Assembly: GCA_000328365.1 (NCBI GenBank)
Contig: KB306459.1
Location: 399,376 to 463,375 of the forward strand
Length of the DNA: 64,000 nucleotides
Source: Capitella teleta
Taxonomy: Eukaryota > Annelida > Polychaeta > Capitellidae
Direction of reading: 5' to 3'
Below, one piece after another: positions 21,214 through 35,989 of this stretch. A program made the translations under genes and the position numbers. Position 1 is the stretch's first letter, and each line of letters opens with the position of its first letter. Below the pieces are notes generated by a model that did no database searches, was not told the origin of the DNA, and was given only the letters and a program-made list of their open reading frames with translations.

Positions 21214-23851
21214 ATGTCGTTCTTCGGGTTGACACAGCTTGGATATCAAGATACGATACGCGAGCACCTCAAGGAACCCGAACTCACCCCACAATACATT
21301 TATCGGTCGGGATTATACCGTGACAAGAGCGTGACACTGCCCCCAATCAAGAAGGATCTGCCTCAGGCGTCCATCGTCCCGATCGACCAACTGTCCGGCT
21401 ATGGTCCCGGTCACAGAGGATCGCACAACGAATTGGTGCGAATGCAGATGAAACATATTAGAAACCCCAAAGGTAGATTAAATTATTACTTAGACTAATT
21501 AACATTAATTGCAGTTTATATTATAGGCCTCTAGTATATTATAGTGTATATGTGTTTATACTTATGTAGGTGACTTACTAAGTCTATTGGCTTTGTATAC
21601 AGGTACTATAGGGCTATGCACCATAAAAATGTGACCCCCATTGTTGTTGCTGTTTTTTTTTTTTTGTTTTTTTTTTTTTTTTTCCTGTTCTTTTAATTGT
21701 TATTACTTCGCAAGCACTCCATCTATGTATGTATGGATATACAGGCATGGGCCCCAACATCTTCAATTAAATATCAATGTATTGCAATCACTTGATCCAG
21801 AAAATATAATTAATAATTATATTACTATATGCAGCTTCTCTTATAACCAAACTTAAAGCTGTGTGGCATTTATCTTCACATTCAAGTAAGTTGAGCGTGC
21901 ATGCACACGCAGCTAGTTTAATTATAAGAGGTGGTGTTGTAGCTGAGTTGTTACAGAGTAGTTATATATACTCATGGCACCCCAGTCTACAATTCCCACC
22001 TCCTGTCCACCCAGCAGTGAATGGGTACCTGGTTCAGGGAAGAATAAAGAGCAGCAAGAAAGAGGAAATATACACATACTTCTTTAGGCTTCATATTATG
22101 TTAGCCTACTGATATGTTAGGATCATGCAGCACTACCAGGTGATGGTTTTGTGTATGGTTCGATCATAAGTGATACTGTAATTGTGATCCATCTCAGTCA
22201 ACCTGCTATGGGACCTTATGACCTATAATTATGTGATGATTGCTATCAGAAAACAAAGGTTTATAGAATTTTCAGACACCTACCCGTGTATTTAAAAGTT
22301 TATTCACAAGTATAATGATGATTGTCTAATTGGGCTTAAAGGGTTATAAAACCAGTTTCATCAATTATCTAAGCAGCCACTGTTGAGTTATATTCATAAA
22401 ATGACATAATTAACATGTACGTACTTGGCACAATTGTTTGTCAACTTGCAGCCATTATTATCACCCATTGCTGTTAGTTCACTTAGTTGTAAACTTGTAA
22501 TCAAAACGTAGTGATTTCTGTTTGCTCAAACCACATCTGTGATTTAGACATAATGCAATTAGAGTATTTATTCATGCGCTCTAGCAAGAACCTCCTCTGC
22601 TTTCACACTTAAGGTTCTGTCTGTGCTCGATTAAATTTCTTGCTTCTTTCTAGACTTCCCTTTTGTTAGTGTTTCAACCACTTCTGAATTTGTGTTCCTT
22701 TGAACTTTTTAGGCATTCAAGACATTTACCGCCGTCCTGTGATTTCGTCTGCTGAGGTGGCCAAATGGAGGAAGGATGAACCACTGAAGGAAAGGGAACC
22801 GTGGAGCACTGTGAAGAGGCACATCAAAGTAGACAGTGAAATGACGAGGTAATGGAATCACTGGACTGTTCACGTTGAGTGGTTAGCTTAGGTTAAGAGT
22901 ATCTGGGGATAATCAATTGTTATAATCTATTCATCAGTTCATGATGATAAATGTGTACCTCACAAATGGAGTGCGCTGCATAACTGGGTTCTTCTGAATT
23001 AGAAGAGTGTGTAGTGTCTGCAGTATATTGTGCATGGATTGCAAATTAGGTCTATCTACAATTATACACCCACATTATCCTGTTTAACGTCAGCTGATAT
23101 CATGCAAGCTGATCTCATTTGTGACGCAAGAGTGGACCTGTTATGGGTGAAATACGCTCTCTCCTGATCTATTTCGATTACAATTAAAGTTTAATATATG
23201 AACAACAGACGGACAAAGCTAATTGAGGCAATAAACTTAATCTAGGTTCTAAGAGTTTTGCAATACTGTGCAGTACGCTACAGTGATTATCCATTAGACT
23301 TTAGCATCATTGATTATGTAATATATGTAAATGTTCTTAGTCTGATGCCTCTTGTAAAAGAACTTGGTCAGACTTTACATGCAGATTTATAATATAACTC
23401 ATACTTGTCTGGAAAATGAAAGCGGAGCCGAGATCAATCGTTCCGTTACCCTGCATATCAGTGATCTGCAAACTGGATCAGAAAGTCAGCTGCTGTATGT
23501 TAAAAAGTGCAGGCAAACCCTCTGTCCACGTGGGTTTTTTTTAGGTCTCCATATCAAATATATATACATGTATATATATATCTATATTGTATCAAATTTG
23601 GCATGAGACATTAAACCTACATTTCCTAACCTTGCCCCAGAATGACCGGATAACATAATTTACATGAGGTCTAACACAAACCATCGTCAACATATACTAT
23701 ATAGATGTATTCATTATAATTATGTACTGTAGATGGGACTATGTTCTAGCTTAGGTTTCTCTTCTCTTCATTGATGAATGACAATGATTAAATTTTTTCC
23801 AGATTCGTGAAAGAAATGCATCTGACGAATCGGGAATTCTCACTGTACTGA
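21214..23851 (+). CDS. Short ciliary/sperm-type protein (TEX49/SPMIP11-like)
   Basis: Three coding exons, 21214-21472, 22713-22848 and 23803-23851, with GT/AG junctions in matching phases, give 147 residues. It starts MSFFGLTQLGYQDTIREHL and ends EMTRFVKEMHLTNREFSLY. The N-terminal FFGLxxLGYQ and C-terminal EMTRFVxEMxLTNxEFSL patterns recall the vertebrate testis protein TEX49 (SPMIP11), a small sperm-axoneme microtubule-associated protein; this recognition is from memory. There is no signal peptide or membrane segment. It is highly charged with many Tyr, Pro and Arg residues, as is common in microtubule inner proteins. An AATAAA signal lies at 24111. It diverges from CCT5. Confidence 0.7.
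21925..22060 (+). mobile_element. tRNA-derived SINE in intron 1
   Basis: A tRNA-like head (GTTGTAGCTGAGTTGTTACA, A box) with a B-box relic (CAATTCCCACC) is followed by the tail CCACCCAGCAGTGAATGGGT, a sequence type I associate with tRNA SINEs of marine invertebrates. Same strand as the host gene. Confidence 0.6.
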
Positions 23852-24110
23852 AGACAACGACCTAATCTCTCTGATAATGTTGGTTTACACGTATCATGTC
23901 ACTCAACATCATATATGTTGTTGGTTATTTCATTTTTGGGTACTCTCTGTTTAACGCGGACTTGATAATTTGTTATACAGCTGTGTATTAGACTGGTGCT
24001 AAATTGGAACCAGGCTACCTAGTTTACTTCTCAGCATTTCGTTGGCTTTTATACCAAAAGGAATGGGGCCTATACATTACATTGATATTACAGGTTTATG
24101 TAGTATTATG

Positions 24111-24116
24111 AATAAA
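24111..24116 (+). terminator. Polyadenylation signal of the ciliary-type gene
   Basis: AATAAA, 260 bases after the stop codon at 23851. Confidence 0.55.
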
Positions 24117-24399
24117 TGTTATAAATCTCATGTTTTATCAAATTACGTCTTTTGTGCTTGTATAATTTATTTGAGATGAGATTTGGTGAAATTACGACTG
24201 CTAACGGGTAGTTCTAATATGAAACTATATGCATTGAAACTAATTCTTATTGAAGCGTCAATACCGGTATATACATTTTATTTCTATAATCATCTATAAT
24301 ATACTCATAACGCTCTAAAAGGCAATCGAACAAAATAAAAAGGGTAAAACATAGGGAAAGGGATTTGAAGTTAGGTGTTTAAAAGCTGATCAAGCAATA

Positions 24400-25090
24400 T
24401 CATGTAAAAAAATGGGCTGGTATACATTTTGTGATATGAGAGCCATGTCCATGCCACACCAACCCGGGCTAGGCTTCCGACTCAGCCACCGCCTTAGAAC
24501 CATTCTCATAGTACATTCGGTGCAAACCTTTTTTTTGTGTGTGTGGCACACCAATCATGATCTCACACGTGTCATCCCTGTGTGTTTACGGCCAACATCA
24601 TTACATAGTTTGGCGCTCGGCACTGAGGCTGTCTTTGAAGATCACACCGAAGTTTTTCGATCAGCATAGTAGCCTGTTTGATGTCTGTCTCACAGACCGT
24701 GATAGTGTTGAAGGAAAGCGAGCTTCTAATTGTTGGTGTAATGAAAGCCATGACTTCAGTTATGACTGTATGAGGTTGAATATGGTAATTTTCTGACATA
24801 TTACGGTATTAGGCCAGCTTTCACTGTACGTTCTGCTGTCCTTGCTGTAAAGCCGACAGTGGTAGCGCTGTTCATTACTATGGAGCCTCATAGAGTGTCT
24901 GTAACGGTCAGGCTGATGCCATATTTGGTTTTCATGAGGATTCAGTGATCGATTGTATCAAAAGCAGCACTTAATTCGAGTAGCAGGAGAATCACACCTT
25001 TTCACTTATCTACGGCACGGCAGATATCCCTCTGCATGCGCCTTCAGAAGCGGTTTCAACGCTATGTTTCGCTCAATGGGTCGATAGGAA
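24400..25090 (-). mobile_element. Decayed LINE reverse-transcriptase fragment
   Basis: The minus strand at 25010-24960 reads VILLLLELSAAFDTIDH, the first catalytic block of non-LTR reverse transcriptases of the L2/CR1/Jockey kind, followed after a stop by KTKYGISLTVTDT and GFTARTAERTVK. A further open piece lies at 24799-24572. Several stops show it is dead. Both LINE ends are missing. Confidence 0.65.
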
Positions 25091-25787
25091 TGGAGCTGCT
25101 GTTAAAACATCACACCAGCTTGTTGTTAACAATGATTGGCTAGCAGCTAGCTGACAACCACATCTGCTGTACTAGCTTAGAGTGGCTGGTTGAGTAACTT
25201 GCATTGGCTGAAAATAATATATTTAAAATGTAACGAGACACACTGGCTTGTAAAACGTGAATTAAACAAAAATATGTCAGGAACTCCTGAAGTTAAGAAC
25301 ATAAGTATAAATATAAAAATATAATGAACTCATTTATTAATTATTCACACTGCTGAGTTTGCAAACGGGTGTGCTGCTCGAGTTGGTCCGGGTAACCATG
25401 CAGGCTTCATTGTTGTTAAATAAGCATCACATAGAAGAGCACGTAGGCCCTACCGCGTTGTGCTAAATTCAGATTTTCTGTGATATTTAGATCAAAGCAA
25501 GATGAAGCCATTGATATTTGAAAGTTATATGCGGATAGCAACCGTTGCTTTCATAATGCATGTACATATGTAGATCAAACAGTAATAAGTGCTCTCAACT
25601 TCTCAATGTTCCATGTTGTTTTCAAGTTTGCCTCTGTTCTCAAGCAACTAGTTAGATCAAACAATCAAACTGAGATCAACAATTGCAAGTTACACGGAGA
25701 GTACAGCTAATACAGTTTGCAGATAGATATGAGGCACTATGAGGAATTATATAAGCACTCTGAAACGCAAGAACTGTCACCTTTCAG
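25091..25787. other. No gene recognised
   Basis: AT-rich. I searched this interval for an exon encoding TM1-TM3 of the receptor half that follows and found none. Confidence 0.5.
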
Positions 25788-26441
25788 CGTTATGTGAGTG
25801 TTTGTCTGCCACATCGTGCAAAGCAGCTCTGCTCTGTCCGTTATGTGAACATCCTGACCGGCATTTCATACGTTGCTTCGACCCTGTTCTTTTTGCCCAA
25901 TTTCTTCACGTACGTACTTGTGAAGGACAGTGTTACCCATCGGTACTATGCCGAAAGCCAACCTCTCGTTTTGAGCTCCACATACCAGATTCTGTATACC
26001 ACTTTGGCTACGGGGCTTGTTACCTATGTCATCCCGGTCTCCACTCTCAGTTTTATGTCTATTCAAATCCTCCGATCTATGACCACACAAAGCAAGGCAA
26101 TGAGGCAGTCTGCGGATCGGAATCAAGCTCGCAAGGATCTCACGTTGTCTTCAATTGCCATTGTTGTCATTTTCACCATTTGCCAGTCTTTTATGTTTAT
26201 CAGAAGGGTTCTAATGTGGGTGTATGATCCTTACCCTAGATCTGCACGCTGTGGGGGTGAGCTTCAATATTTTGGCTTTGTACCATATATTACAATGGTT
26301 ATAAACTCTGCTGCCAATTTTGGAATCTACGTGATTCTGGCGAAAGGATTCCGGAAGAAAGTAGTGCGACTTTTCATTGGTCGTAATCGGGTCGCACCGG
26401 AAACGTCATCAGTTGCCATTGGTGATACGTGTGCACGATAA
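25788..26441 (+). CDS. C-terminal half (TM4-TM7) of an FMRFamide-receptor-like GPCR
   Basis: The exon follows a good acceptor (cacctttcag, ending 25787) and opens with RYVSVCLPHRA, the residues right after the acidic position of an E/DRY motif at the end of TM3. It then encodes TM4, a long second extracellular loop, TM5 (YVIPVSTLSFMSIQIL), a third loop with QARKDLTLSSIAIVVIF leading into TM6, and TM7 with NSAANFGIYVILAKGFRKKV, the family's variant of NPxxY. The stop is at 26439-26441. This pattern fits invertebrate FMRFamide/peptide-type receptors. The exon for TM1-TM3 is not visible upstream, where the preceding same-strand gene and a LINE lie, so this may be an orphan exon, a gene whose first exon I missed, or a pseudogene with an intact half. 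Confidence 0.65.
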   Translation, partial: RYVSVCLPHRAKQLCSVRYVNILTGISYVASTLFFLPNFFTYVLVKDSVTHRYYAESQPLVLSSTYQILYTTLATGLVTYVIPVSTLSFMSIQILRSMTTQSKAMRQSADRNQARKDLTLSSIAIVVIFTICQSFMFIRRVLMWVYDPYPRSARCGGELQYFGFVPYITMVINSAANFGIYVILAKGFRKKVVRLFIGRNRVAPETSSVAIGDTCAR

Positions 26442-27099
26442 CATGCACAAGTTGTTGCCTTGTTAATAATGATAAAATTGTATTCTCTCAAATTCACATT
26501 GTATAACGTAAACTCACAATTTTCTGAAGATTGAAATGCTGTTCGTGTACCTCAAACAATTTCTGAATACATCGAAGCTTGATGTGATGTCAATTATTTA
26601 TTTGGATGCCTAGTTCAATTTAGTTATTGAATATCTGCCGTTGATTTCTCCCGAACGTTAATTTGTGTACGTTTGCGTTAATGTGTTAATAAATAGTTGA
26701 AATCAAACGTTCGATTTTATATAATTTATTTTTATTCTGAATATTTTCACTCAGACTGAACATCACCTGCATGTAGTCATCTGCGATTGCATAAGGTTTT
26801 ATGTAGTTGCCAGGGTATATAGTACTTCGATCCATGCACGAAATGCCCTGATTCCAAAAGATATAACCGAGAATCATGCTGAAGCCCTCGGTTGCGTAAT
26901 GGATTATTGGTTCCATGGGGAAACTTCATAATGACCTATTACGCAAGGAAACTGAGCGTTATGATTCTAGTTCCAATAGATCGGTGTACACAGGTTTTGA
27001 AGATACACAGTCGAGCAAGGTTATTGAGAAACACGCAGTTTGTGGATGCATCTTGCCCACAGAGGAATTTAATTATCAACATTTTTCTTTAACTTAATT
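26442..27099. other. No gene recognised
   Basis: 3' flank of the receptor half; short frames only. AATAAA at 26689 could serve as its polyadenylation signal. Confidence 0.4.
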
Positions 27100-27745
27100 G
27101 ATGAGCAGAAGTCAGTCACCGACAACCGACAGGAGTCCTGTGGTCGAACTGGCATCTTGCCTCCATCCCCCACATCTCAAACAAACTCCACTGGTTCCCA
27201 CTGGTTCCCAATGCAGGCACGCATTTTATATAAACTGTACATGTTAACTTTCAAATGCATTCATGATATTGTTCCTTTCTATCTAGCGGCACTGATTCAG
27301 GAATACAACCATGCCCGCTCGCTCCGCACCACTGAGACTGGCGAGACCACGCAACTGAAACAATGCAGTTGATTAGGTGCGGCATTGCAAATGACATTAG
27401 CCTTGGATATCTCTGCTCTCTACTGACATCATACATTCCGTCTCGACCACTCACGGGACACTGATTGTCTGCAAAACACGACCAATCTTCGGTGGTATGC
27501 CAGCTAGACGCTCTCTACAAGTTCCAGCACCCTATCTTTCGCTTCATCTTTGGCATAGTTCTCAAACGCACCTGATTTGAACTTTTTGATCCATGTTTTG
27601 ATCTGGGTTTGTTCAAACTTTAAAGTTCTATATAATATGTCTGTTATTTTCAATAATTGTTCATACTCATATGTTATTTTGTATTCGTTTTGTATTTGTG
27701 TATTTTTTTTATGACGTGAAATGAAATATTATTATTATTAGTTCA
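27100..27745 (+). mobile_element. 3' end of a CR1/L2-type LINE
   Basis: The plus strand reads HWFPMQARILYKLYMLTFKC, the familiar LHWLPV..RI.FK...L.FK block near the C-terminus of L2/CR1-type ORF2, then IVPFYLAALIQEYNHARSLR. It ends in an ATT microsatellite at 27732-27740, typical of L2-clade 3' tails. Stops in the frame show decay. Confidence 0.75.
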
Positions 27746-27983
27746 AAACGGGAGACTTTTTAAAGGAAGCGGTTTTATCAATTTTAATTTTGCACTTGAA
27801 AGAAAAAGTGGTATACTGATGAGTTTTTAGTTCGGATATTATAGGTATTGAAATCATGTTTGGATGGTGAGGTAAAGAATCCAATGAAATTGGTCCAGTT
27901 GCACTAAAAGCTTGCAAAATTTGACACTCGTACGACTAGGAGAGTTTGTGCACTTGAGCTTCCTTGCTGATATGATTGAAGCA

Positions 27984-29098
27984 TCCATAGAAGTACTAGA
28001 ATGACTGCGTAATGTTAAAGCGCCAGTTTGCACTTTCTTGGAATTTAAGAAGACTATTATAGGCTATTTATGGCATAAAACACCAGCATGTCGCTTTTTC
28101 ATTGAGCTGTTCGTATGGCGAAGTCCCCTTTAATCTGGCTTCAACTACAGTAAAACCTCGATGTATGGAACGTCCGTCCTTCGAATGTCTCCCTGTGTCG
28201 AAGTGTTTTCGAAGTCCCGACGATTCTCCTATACTCCTATACTATACGATTCTCCTATTAGCATTAGCATCCGTCCCTCGAACATCTCATTCTCGAATTT
28301 ATCCTTATGTCGAAGTGTTTTCTGTGTCCCCGAGACATATTGTCGATCTGTAGCTCGAAGTCGAAAAATTCGATGAGCATATTTCTCAGTTTGGTAACTT
28401 CAAAAAGAGAGAGATAGTCAGTTGTTTACAAACCATGAAAACACCCCCGCTCCCACAAAGCAGTCGGCAGCCTTTATCTCTCCTCTGTTTACGCCGCGAC
28501 CAGAGCTTTGATTGGCTGACTCCAAAGTTCAACGGACCGTGGATCTCAACTAAGCTATAAGGCATTGTTGTTGGTGTATTTGTGATGATCTTTGATGAAT
28601 GACCGACAAAAGACCGCGACCAGAGCTTGGCTGACTCCTAAAATCAATAGACCGTGGATATCGACTAAGGCATTGTTGTTGGTGTGCTTGTGATGATATT
28701 TAATGAATTGCCGACAAAAGACCGCGCGCATTCAAAGCTATAGTTAATTAAAGAAATGCAGCCTTAGATCTACACGTTGATAAATATTTGTTAATTAAAA
28801 GTTTCAATTTCAATTTCTCCGAATCATTTCTTTGGTCTAGATTTCTCGTAAGTCATGAGATCACCGTTCATAGTTTATGAGTTCATAACGCACGCAGTCA
28901 ATCATAACGTCAGAGCACGGTTTGGAATCATAACGGTCATATCATAACGGCCTCGATCTGTTCCTCGAAGTATCCTTGAGTCGAAGTATTTGAACTAACC
29001 CCACGAACTTCGACACATCGAGGTTTTACTGTATGACCAATCGTGTGATCCCTATAAGCATTCTAGTTACTCCTTTATATTTCTATGAAAGCGTCTCT
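27984..29098. mobile_element. Small MITE interrupted by a Tigger-type MITE
   Basis: Its left part (27984-28147) and right part (29032-29098) align with the uninterrupted copy at 45291-45471. Ends are imperfect inverted repeats: TCCATAGAAGTACTAGAATG on the left against TTCATAGAAATATAAAGGAG read inward from the right. The 884-base insert between them is the element at 28148. Confidence 0.75.
28148..29031. mobile_element. Tigger/pogo-type MITE
   Basis: Terminal inverted repeats start CAGTAAAACCTCGATG at both ends and are flanked by TA on each side, as expected for the pogo/Tigger branch of Tc1/mariner. No transposase is recognisable. Inside, about 115 bases are tandemly repeated twice (from about 28495 to 28735), each unit starting near AGACCGCGACCAGAGCTT. 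Confidence 0.85.
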
Positions 29099-30283
29099 TG
29101 AAACTACACATCCTTCTCTCGTATTGTGCGTAGCATGGTCGGGGCCCTTGATTTATGAATCAGTGTCGTTCTCATCAATCTTTAGATCAATACGCCGTTG
29201 AATCCGTCACTATAATTACATACAAGTAACAATTCCGTTTGTATTTCGTTCAGATTCAGATGGTGATTGCGCAGCCATAATTATGTGCGTACATTCACAT
29301 TTGACCTGCATGTTTCTAACGTATGACGTCTGATGATATTTCCCAAATTAGAAGTATGAGTGGTGAAAAAAAGTAGCCTTATGTTGAGAGCATGAGAGAG
29401 TTTTGAGACACTTTGCACAACCCAAAGGCTCAGAGCTTGTTCCACCGACGAGGATACTGCCGATGATGTTTCAGTCTTCAGGTATCACGAGAAACATTTC
29501 TGAGCGTTGTCACGGACTCCATGTTGTCGATAATGTCTATGAACTGGGTATGGTTTATTGTATGAAATGCATCAGGTATTTGAGTTGAACAGCAACTACC
29601 TTTTTGTGAACTTCTGATAGGAAGGCAAGGTTTGAGACCTCAGAAAATCGAACCGAGCTTGGTGGATGACTGCTGCCCTTTTGTATTTTTGATGCTCTGG
29701 CTGATTCAAATTGTCGATCAGCATGATTAAGTGGCAGAGCTGATCTACATTCTGAATCAACTAATTAAGATATAGAGGTTTTTTTTCAAACCTAATAATT
29801 AAAATGCAGGGTTCTATGGAGTTGGTTGCCGTGGTGCTCCGGGCGCGGATGCTCCCGACCCTTCTTACGGCCTCGATGTAAGCGAGGTCCGTTCATTTGG
29901 TCAAATTGCTTTTCCACGGTGTTGTTGGCAATAATATGTGGTATTTTTTATGCATATTTCTAAATAAAACAGTTCTGAATTTTCCGATTAAATGTCCCTG
30001 CATAATAATTTTGAATGGGGTGGGAGGGTTCAAGGAACTCGATATTATACATAAGGCCGTGATAAAAAGCTTATTGTTTTTATTCCAATACAACCCTAAG
30101 TCAAATTCAGATTTAGTCATATGCAGGCATTGATCGAGGTGAGAACTTATGACACGTTATTATCAAAAAATTATTTAACGAACAAGTACAATAATCATAT
30201 TGAATAATAAATATTAAATAACATTGCTCAACAAATTTTAAGTCCGAGAAAATATGTATGCATAATAATCATTTTAATATAAT
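29099..30283. other. No gene recognised
   Basis: Intergenic. A short GC-rich patch at about 29828-29892 stands out from the AT-rich surroundings, but I could not assign it. Confidence 0.4.
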
Positions 30284-33281
<2,998 letters not shown>

Positions 33282-34393
33282 TCTCGGAATGACAGTTGAA
33301 ATTGTGTTTCACAGGGAGTTTTACATTGACTTGAATGAACCTGCATTACAATTACCGGTGTATAACATTGTTCACATTAGTATAGCACACTTACTATCGC
33401 AAACACGTTATTCAAATGCGCATTAAATTTCCAAGCATTGACGAGGTAAATCCCAGGACCACTTCATATGAGTTGGCCTGGTACCTGCATGAGTTCATAA
33501 ATCACGAGATTCGTTATTGTTAGTGAGCATGGATATATGTTGTAATGTAATAAATCATGTATGCATAACATGTCATGTAAGTATTGCTTGGAATCATGCG
33601 GGCACTTTGAAGTGGCAGGCAATGAGATTCTTCCACCACGATTAGGTGAAAGTACTGGTCAGAGGCAGGTTCAATTAAAGTCAATGTGAAAAATTCAGGC
33701 GTCGTCTTCATTTATTCCGAATTCGTTTGGAATCCGTGCTACCAACCCCAAGAATTCACGTAGAGGTGGAGTTACTACATTATTGATGACCCCGACTTTG
33801 ATATGAACATGTGTTTGATATTGCTTCTTTGGTGAGTACAAGCTTCTTCTGTTTTCATAAATGTTTATATAACATATTTTGACGCTCATACAGCCGTCAT
33901 TGTGCTTAACTGATAGATCTTGATGCATAAATAGGCTTTGATATATTGAGTTAATTGACCTGCGAATGGACCGTGATAAGAAGTAGAATACATGTACATA
34001 GAATGCCAGAAGTTGAAGCTCAGACAGACCCCAGCAGCAATTAGTAACTAACACCAATGTTAATGTTGTTAATGAGAATAATGTTGATGAAAGATTGGTT
34101 AATTAGTTTATTAATGGTGCGGGTTTACAATATGTTAACTTTATTGGCCCACATATTGGTTCCACTATGATTAAACATGATGCAAATGAAAAATGAAAAA
34201 GGATAAATATAGGATAGGGATTATAATATAGGATAGGGATTATAAGGATAAAATAAAGGATAAAAAAAGCATTAATTTAATATCGACATAATCAGACTAT
34301 CTAGCAAATTAAAAAGCATATTTATTTACAAGGATATTGTAATACTAATATTGAATGATCAAATTGGCTTGAAGCAATAATTATCCGAATTAC
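33282..34393. other. No gene recognised
   Basis: Interval between the arylsulfatase start and the P450 stop. It contains a short direct repeat of GGATAGGGATTATA at 34213-34243. Confidence 0.5.
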
Positions 34394-35908
34394 TCAGTCC
34401 CTAGGGAGGAACTTTGCCTTGTACGATTTGCTCATGAGTGTTAAACCTTTGAGTTCAGTGCTCTTGATATCACAAGGTGGTAGGGGATGCTCCGGATCAG
34501 CGACGATCTCAAACCGCTGATACAAGATGCACACCCACAAGAACAACCGGTATTGTGCGAACATCATGCCGGCACAAATCCTGGGGCCCAACCCAAAAGG
34601 AATGGTGTGCCTCCAGATCTCATCATCCGCTGGGAGCAACTCACCCTTCTTGTCGAGATATCGCTCCGGTCGAAATATCTCAGGATCACCAAAGACTTCC
34701 TTGTCGTAATGAACGAGGTACATATTTGGCATGACGTACGTGTCCTTGGGAATCTTGGTGCCAAGAATGTCGGTGTCGACAACTGCTCTGTGCGCAATGC
34801 CAAGCGGGGCAACTGATGAGAAGCGCATAATTTCGGTGATGACTGCGTTGGTGTACGGCATGCGGTTACGGTCATCCAATGTCGGCATTCTGCTCCCGAT
34901 GACTTCATTGATTTCTTTCGTCATTTTCTTCTGAGTTTCAGGATAGTGTAAAACGACCAAGATGAGCTGGTACAGAGTGGTCGTGGTGGTGAGGACCCCA
35001 GCAAAAGTCACGTGTGCTCCGTTACCCATCATGTTCATATCTGAGATGCGTTCTTCAGGGGAGCATTTGTTGTTGTAGTCGCGAATCACCTTCATATATG
35101 GTTTTCCCAGGGAATCATCCAACTCTGAATCTTCCATTGGTGCGATTTCGTTCTTATACCAATTCCAAGTTTTGAAAACGTGTTTTTTGGCAATTTTCAG
35201 GTTCTGAAAAGTCTGGTTTCCGAAGAACCGCAGCCAAGGGAAGTGATCGAGCTGAGCGCCATCCTTGCCGACGTGAAACGCTTCGTTTGTTAGACTAGTC
35301 ATCGCCTTGATGCTCTGAAAGATTTCTGATATGGAGTCCAGTTTTCGTTCGTATATCATGAGGCTGACCATCCCAAGCGACGTGTCGTAGAGGGAGGAGA
35401 GCGGGTCGACAGCTTCACCATTGCAGCTCTTGAAGCACTGAACGAACTCCTCCGACATTTGTTGAGCGTAATGTTCGATGCGACTGAGTCCGGGACCAAA
35501 CGCTTTGACGGATGAGTGCAGAAGACCTCGTGACCGCCTCCAGTTTGGGTCCTGGACGTCCATTCGCATGAATCCGCTCGATTTCGTCACCATCTGACTG
35601 CGGTAGCCCCGTTCTCGTCCCCCGAACTCCTTTCCCCTCGTATCGAGCATTTCTTTTACCGTGGCATACGTGTTGCAGAGGACGACCACTTGTCCAAGAA
35701 AGTTGACTTTCATCAAGGGACCAAAGTCTTTTGCCCAGTCAGAAAATGATATCCAGGGGTGCAGTCGGTTGACCTGGTGCATGTTACCTATGATCGGCAA
35801 TCCTGTCGGCCCAGGGATGTGCCCATATTTCCTATGAAATCTTAGTTCCTTTAGAGTGAGTTGTACGGCAAGTAGGACTATAAACGTACAGAGAAGAATT
35901 AGAAACAT
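34394..35908 (-). CDS. CYP2-like cytochrome P450, intronless
   Basis: A single open frame of 504 residues, the usual length for microsomal P450s. It begins with an N-terminal membrane anchor (MFLILLCTFIVLLAVQL), then a proline-rich hinge (GHIPGPTGLPIIGN). The K-helix ExxR is EIMR, the PERF-like motif is PERYLD, and the haem loop is FGLGPRICAG with the thiolate Cys at 445. The overall pattern fits clan 2. The enzyme would sit in the ER membrane and insert oxygen into a lipophilic substrate using electrons from P450 reductase. One oddity: the I-helix motif AGx(D/E)T reads AGVLT, lacking the acid that helps proton delivery. Absence of introns may reflect an ancient retrocopy or intron loss. A TATA box lies about 75 bases upstream of the ATG. 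Confidence 0.92.
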   Translation of the reverse strand: MFLILLCTFIVLLAVQLTLKELRFHRKYGHIPGPTGLPIIGNMHQVNRLHPWISFSDWAKDFGPLMKVNFLGQVVVLCNTYATVKEMLDTRGKEFGGRERGYRSQMVTKSSGFMRMDVQDPNWRRSRGLLHSSVKAFGPGLSRIEHYAQQMSEEFVQCFKSCNGEAVDPLSSLYDTSLGMVSLMIYERKLDSISEIFQSIKAMTSLTNEAFHVGKDGAQLDHFPWLRFFGNQTFQNLKIAKKHVFKTWNWYKNEIAPMEDSELDDSLGKPYMKVIRDYNNKCSPEERISDMNMMGNGAHVTFAGVLTTTTTLYQLILVVLHYPETQKKMTKEINEVIGSRMPTLDDRNRMPYTNAVITEIMRFSSVAPLGIAHRAVVDTDILGTKIPKDTYVMPNMYLVHYDKEVFGDPEIFRPERYLDKKGELLPADDEIWRHTIPFGLGPRICAGMMFAQYRLFLWVCILYQRFEIVADPEHPLPPCDIKSTELKGLTLMSKSYKAKFLPRD

Positions 35909-35981
35909 CTTGCTTTGTAGTTCTAGGAATTATGTTCAGTCAGCTGAGTAATTTGTCTAAAGAACAGGGTGTCCAAACGTT

Positions 35982-35989
35982 CTTTTATA
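35982..35989 (-). promoter_or_regulatory. TATA box of the P450 gene
   Basis: TATAAAAG on the minus strand, 74-81 bases before the P450 start codon, which leaves a plausible 5' UTR of about 45 bases. Confidence 0.6.

Noticed and set aside
33695-34057. 120-codon minus frame between arylsulfatase and P450
   Set aside because: Composition and lack of any motif suggest chance; no splice or promoter context.
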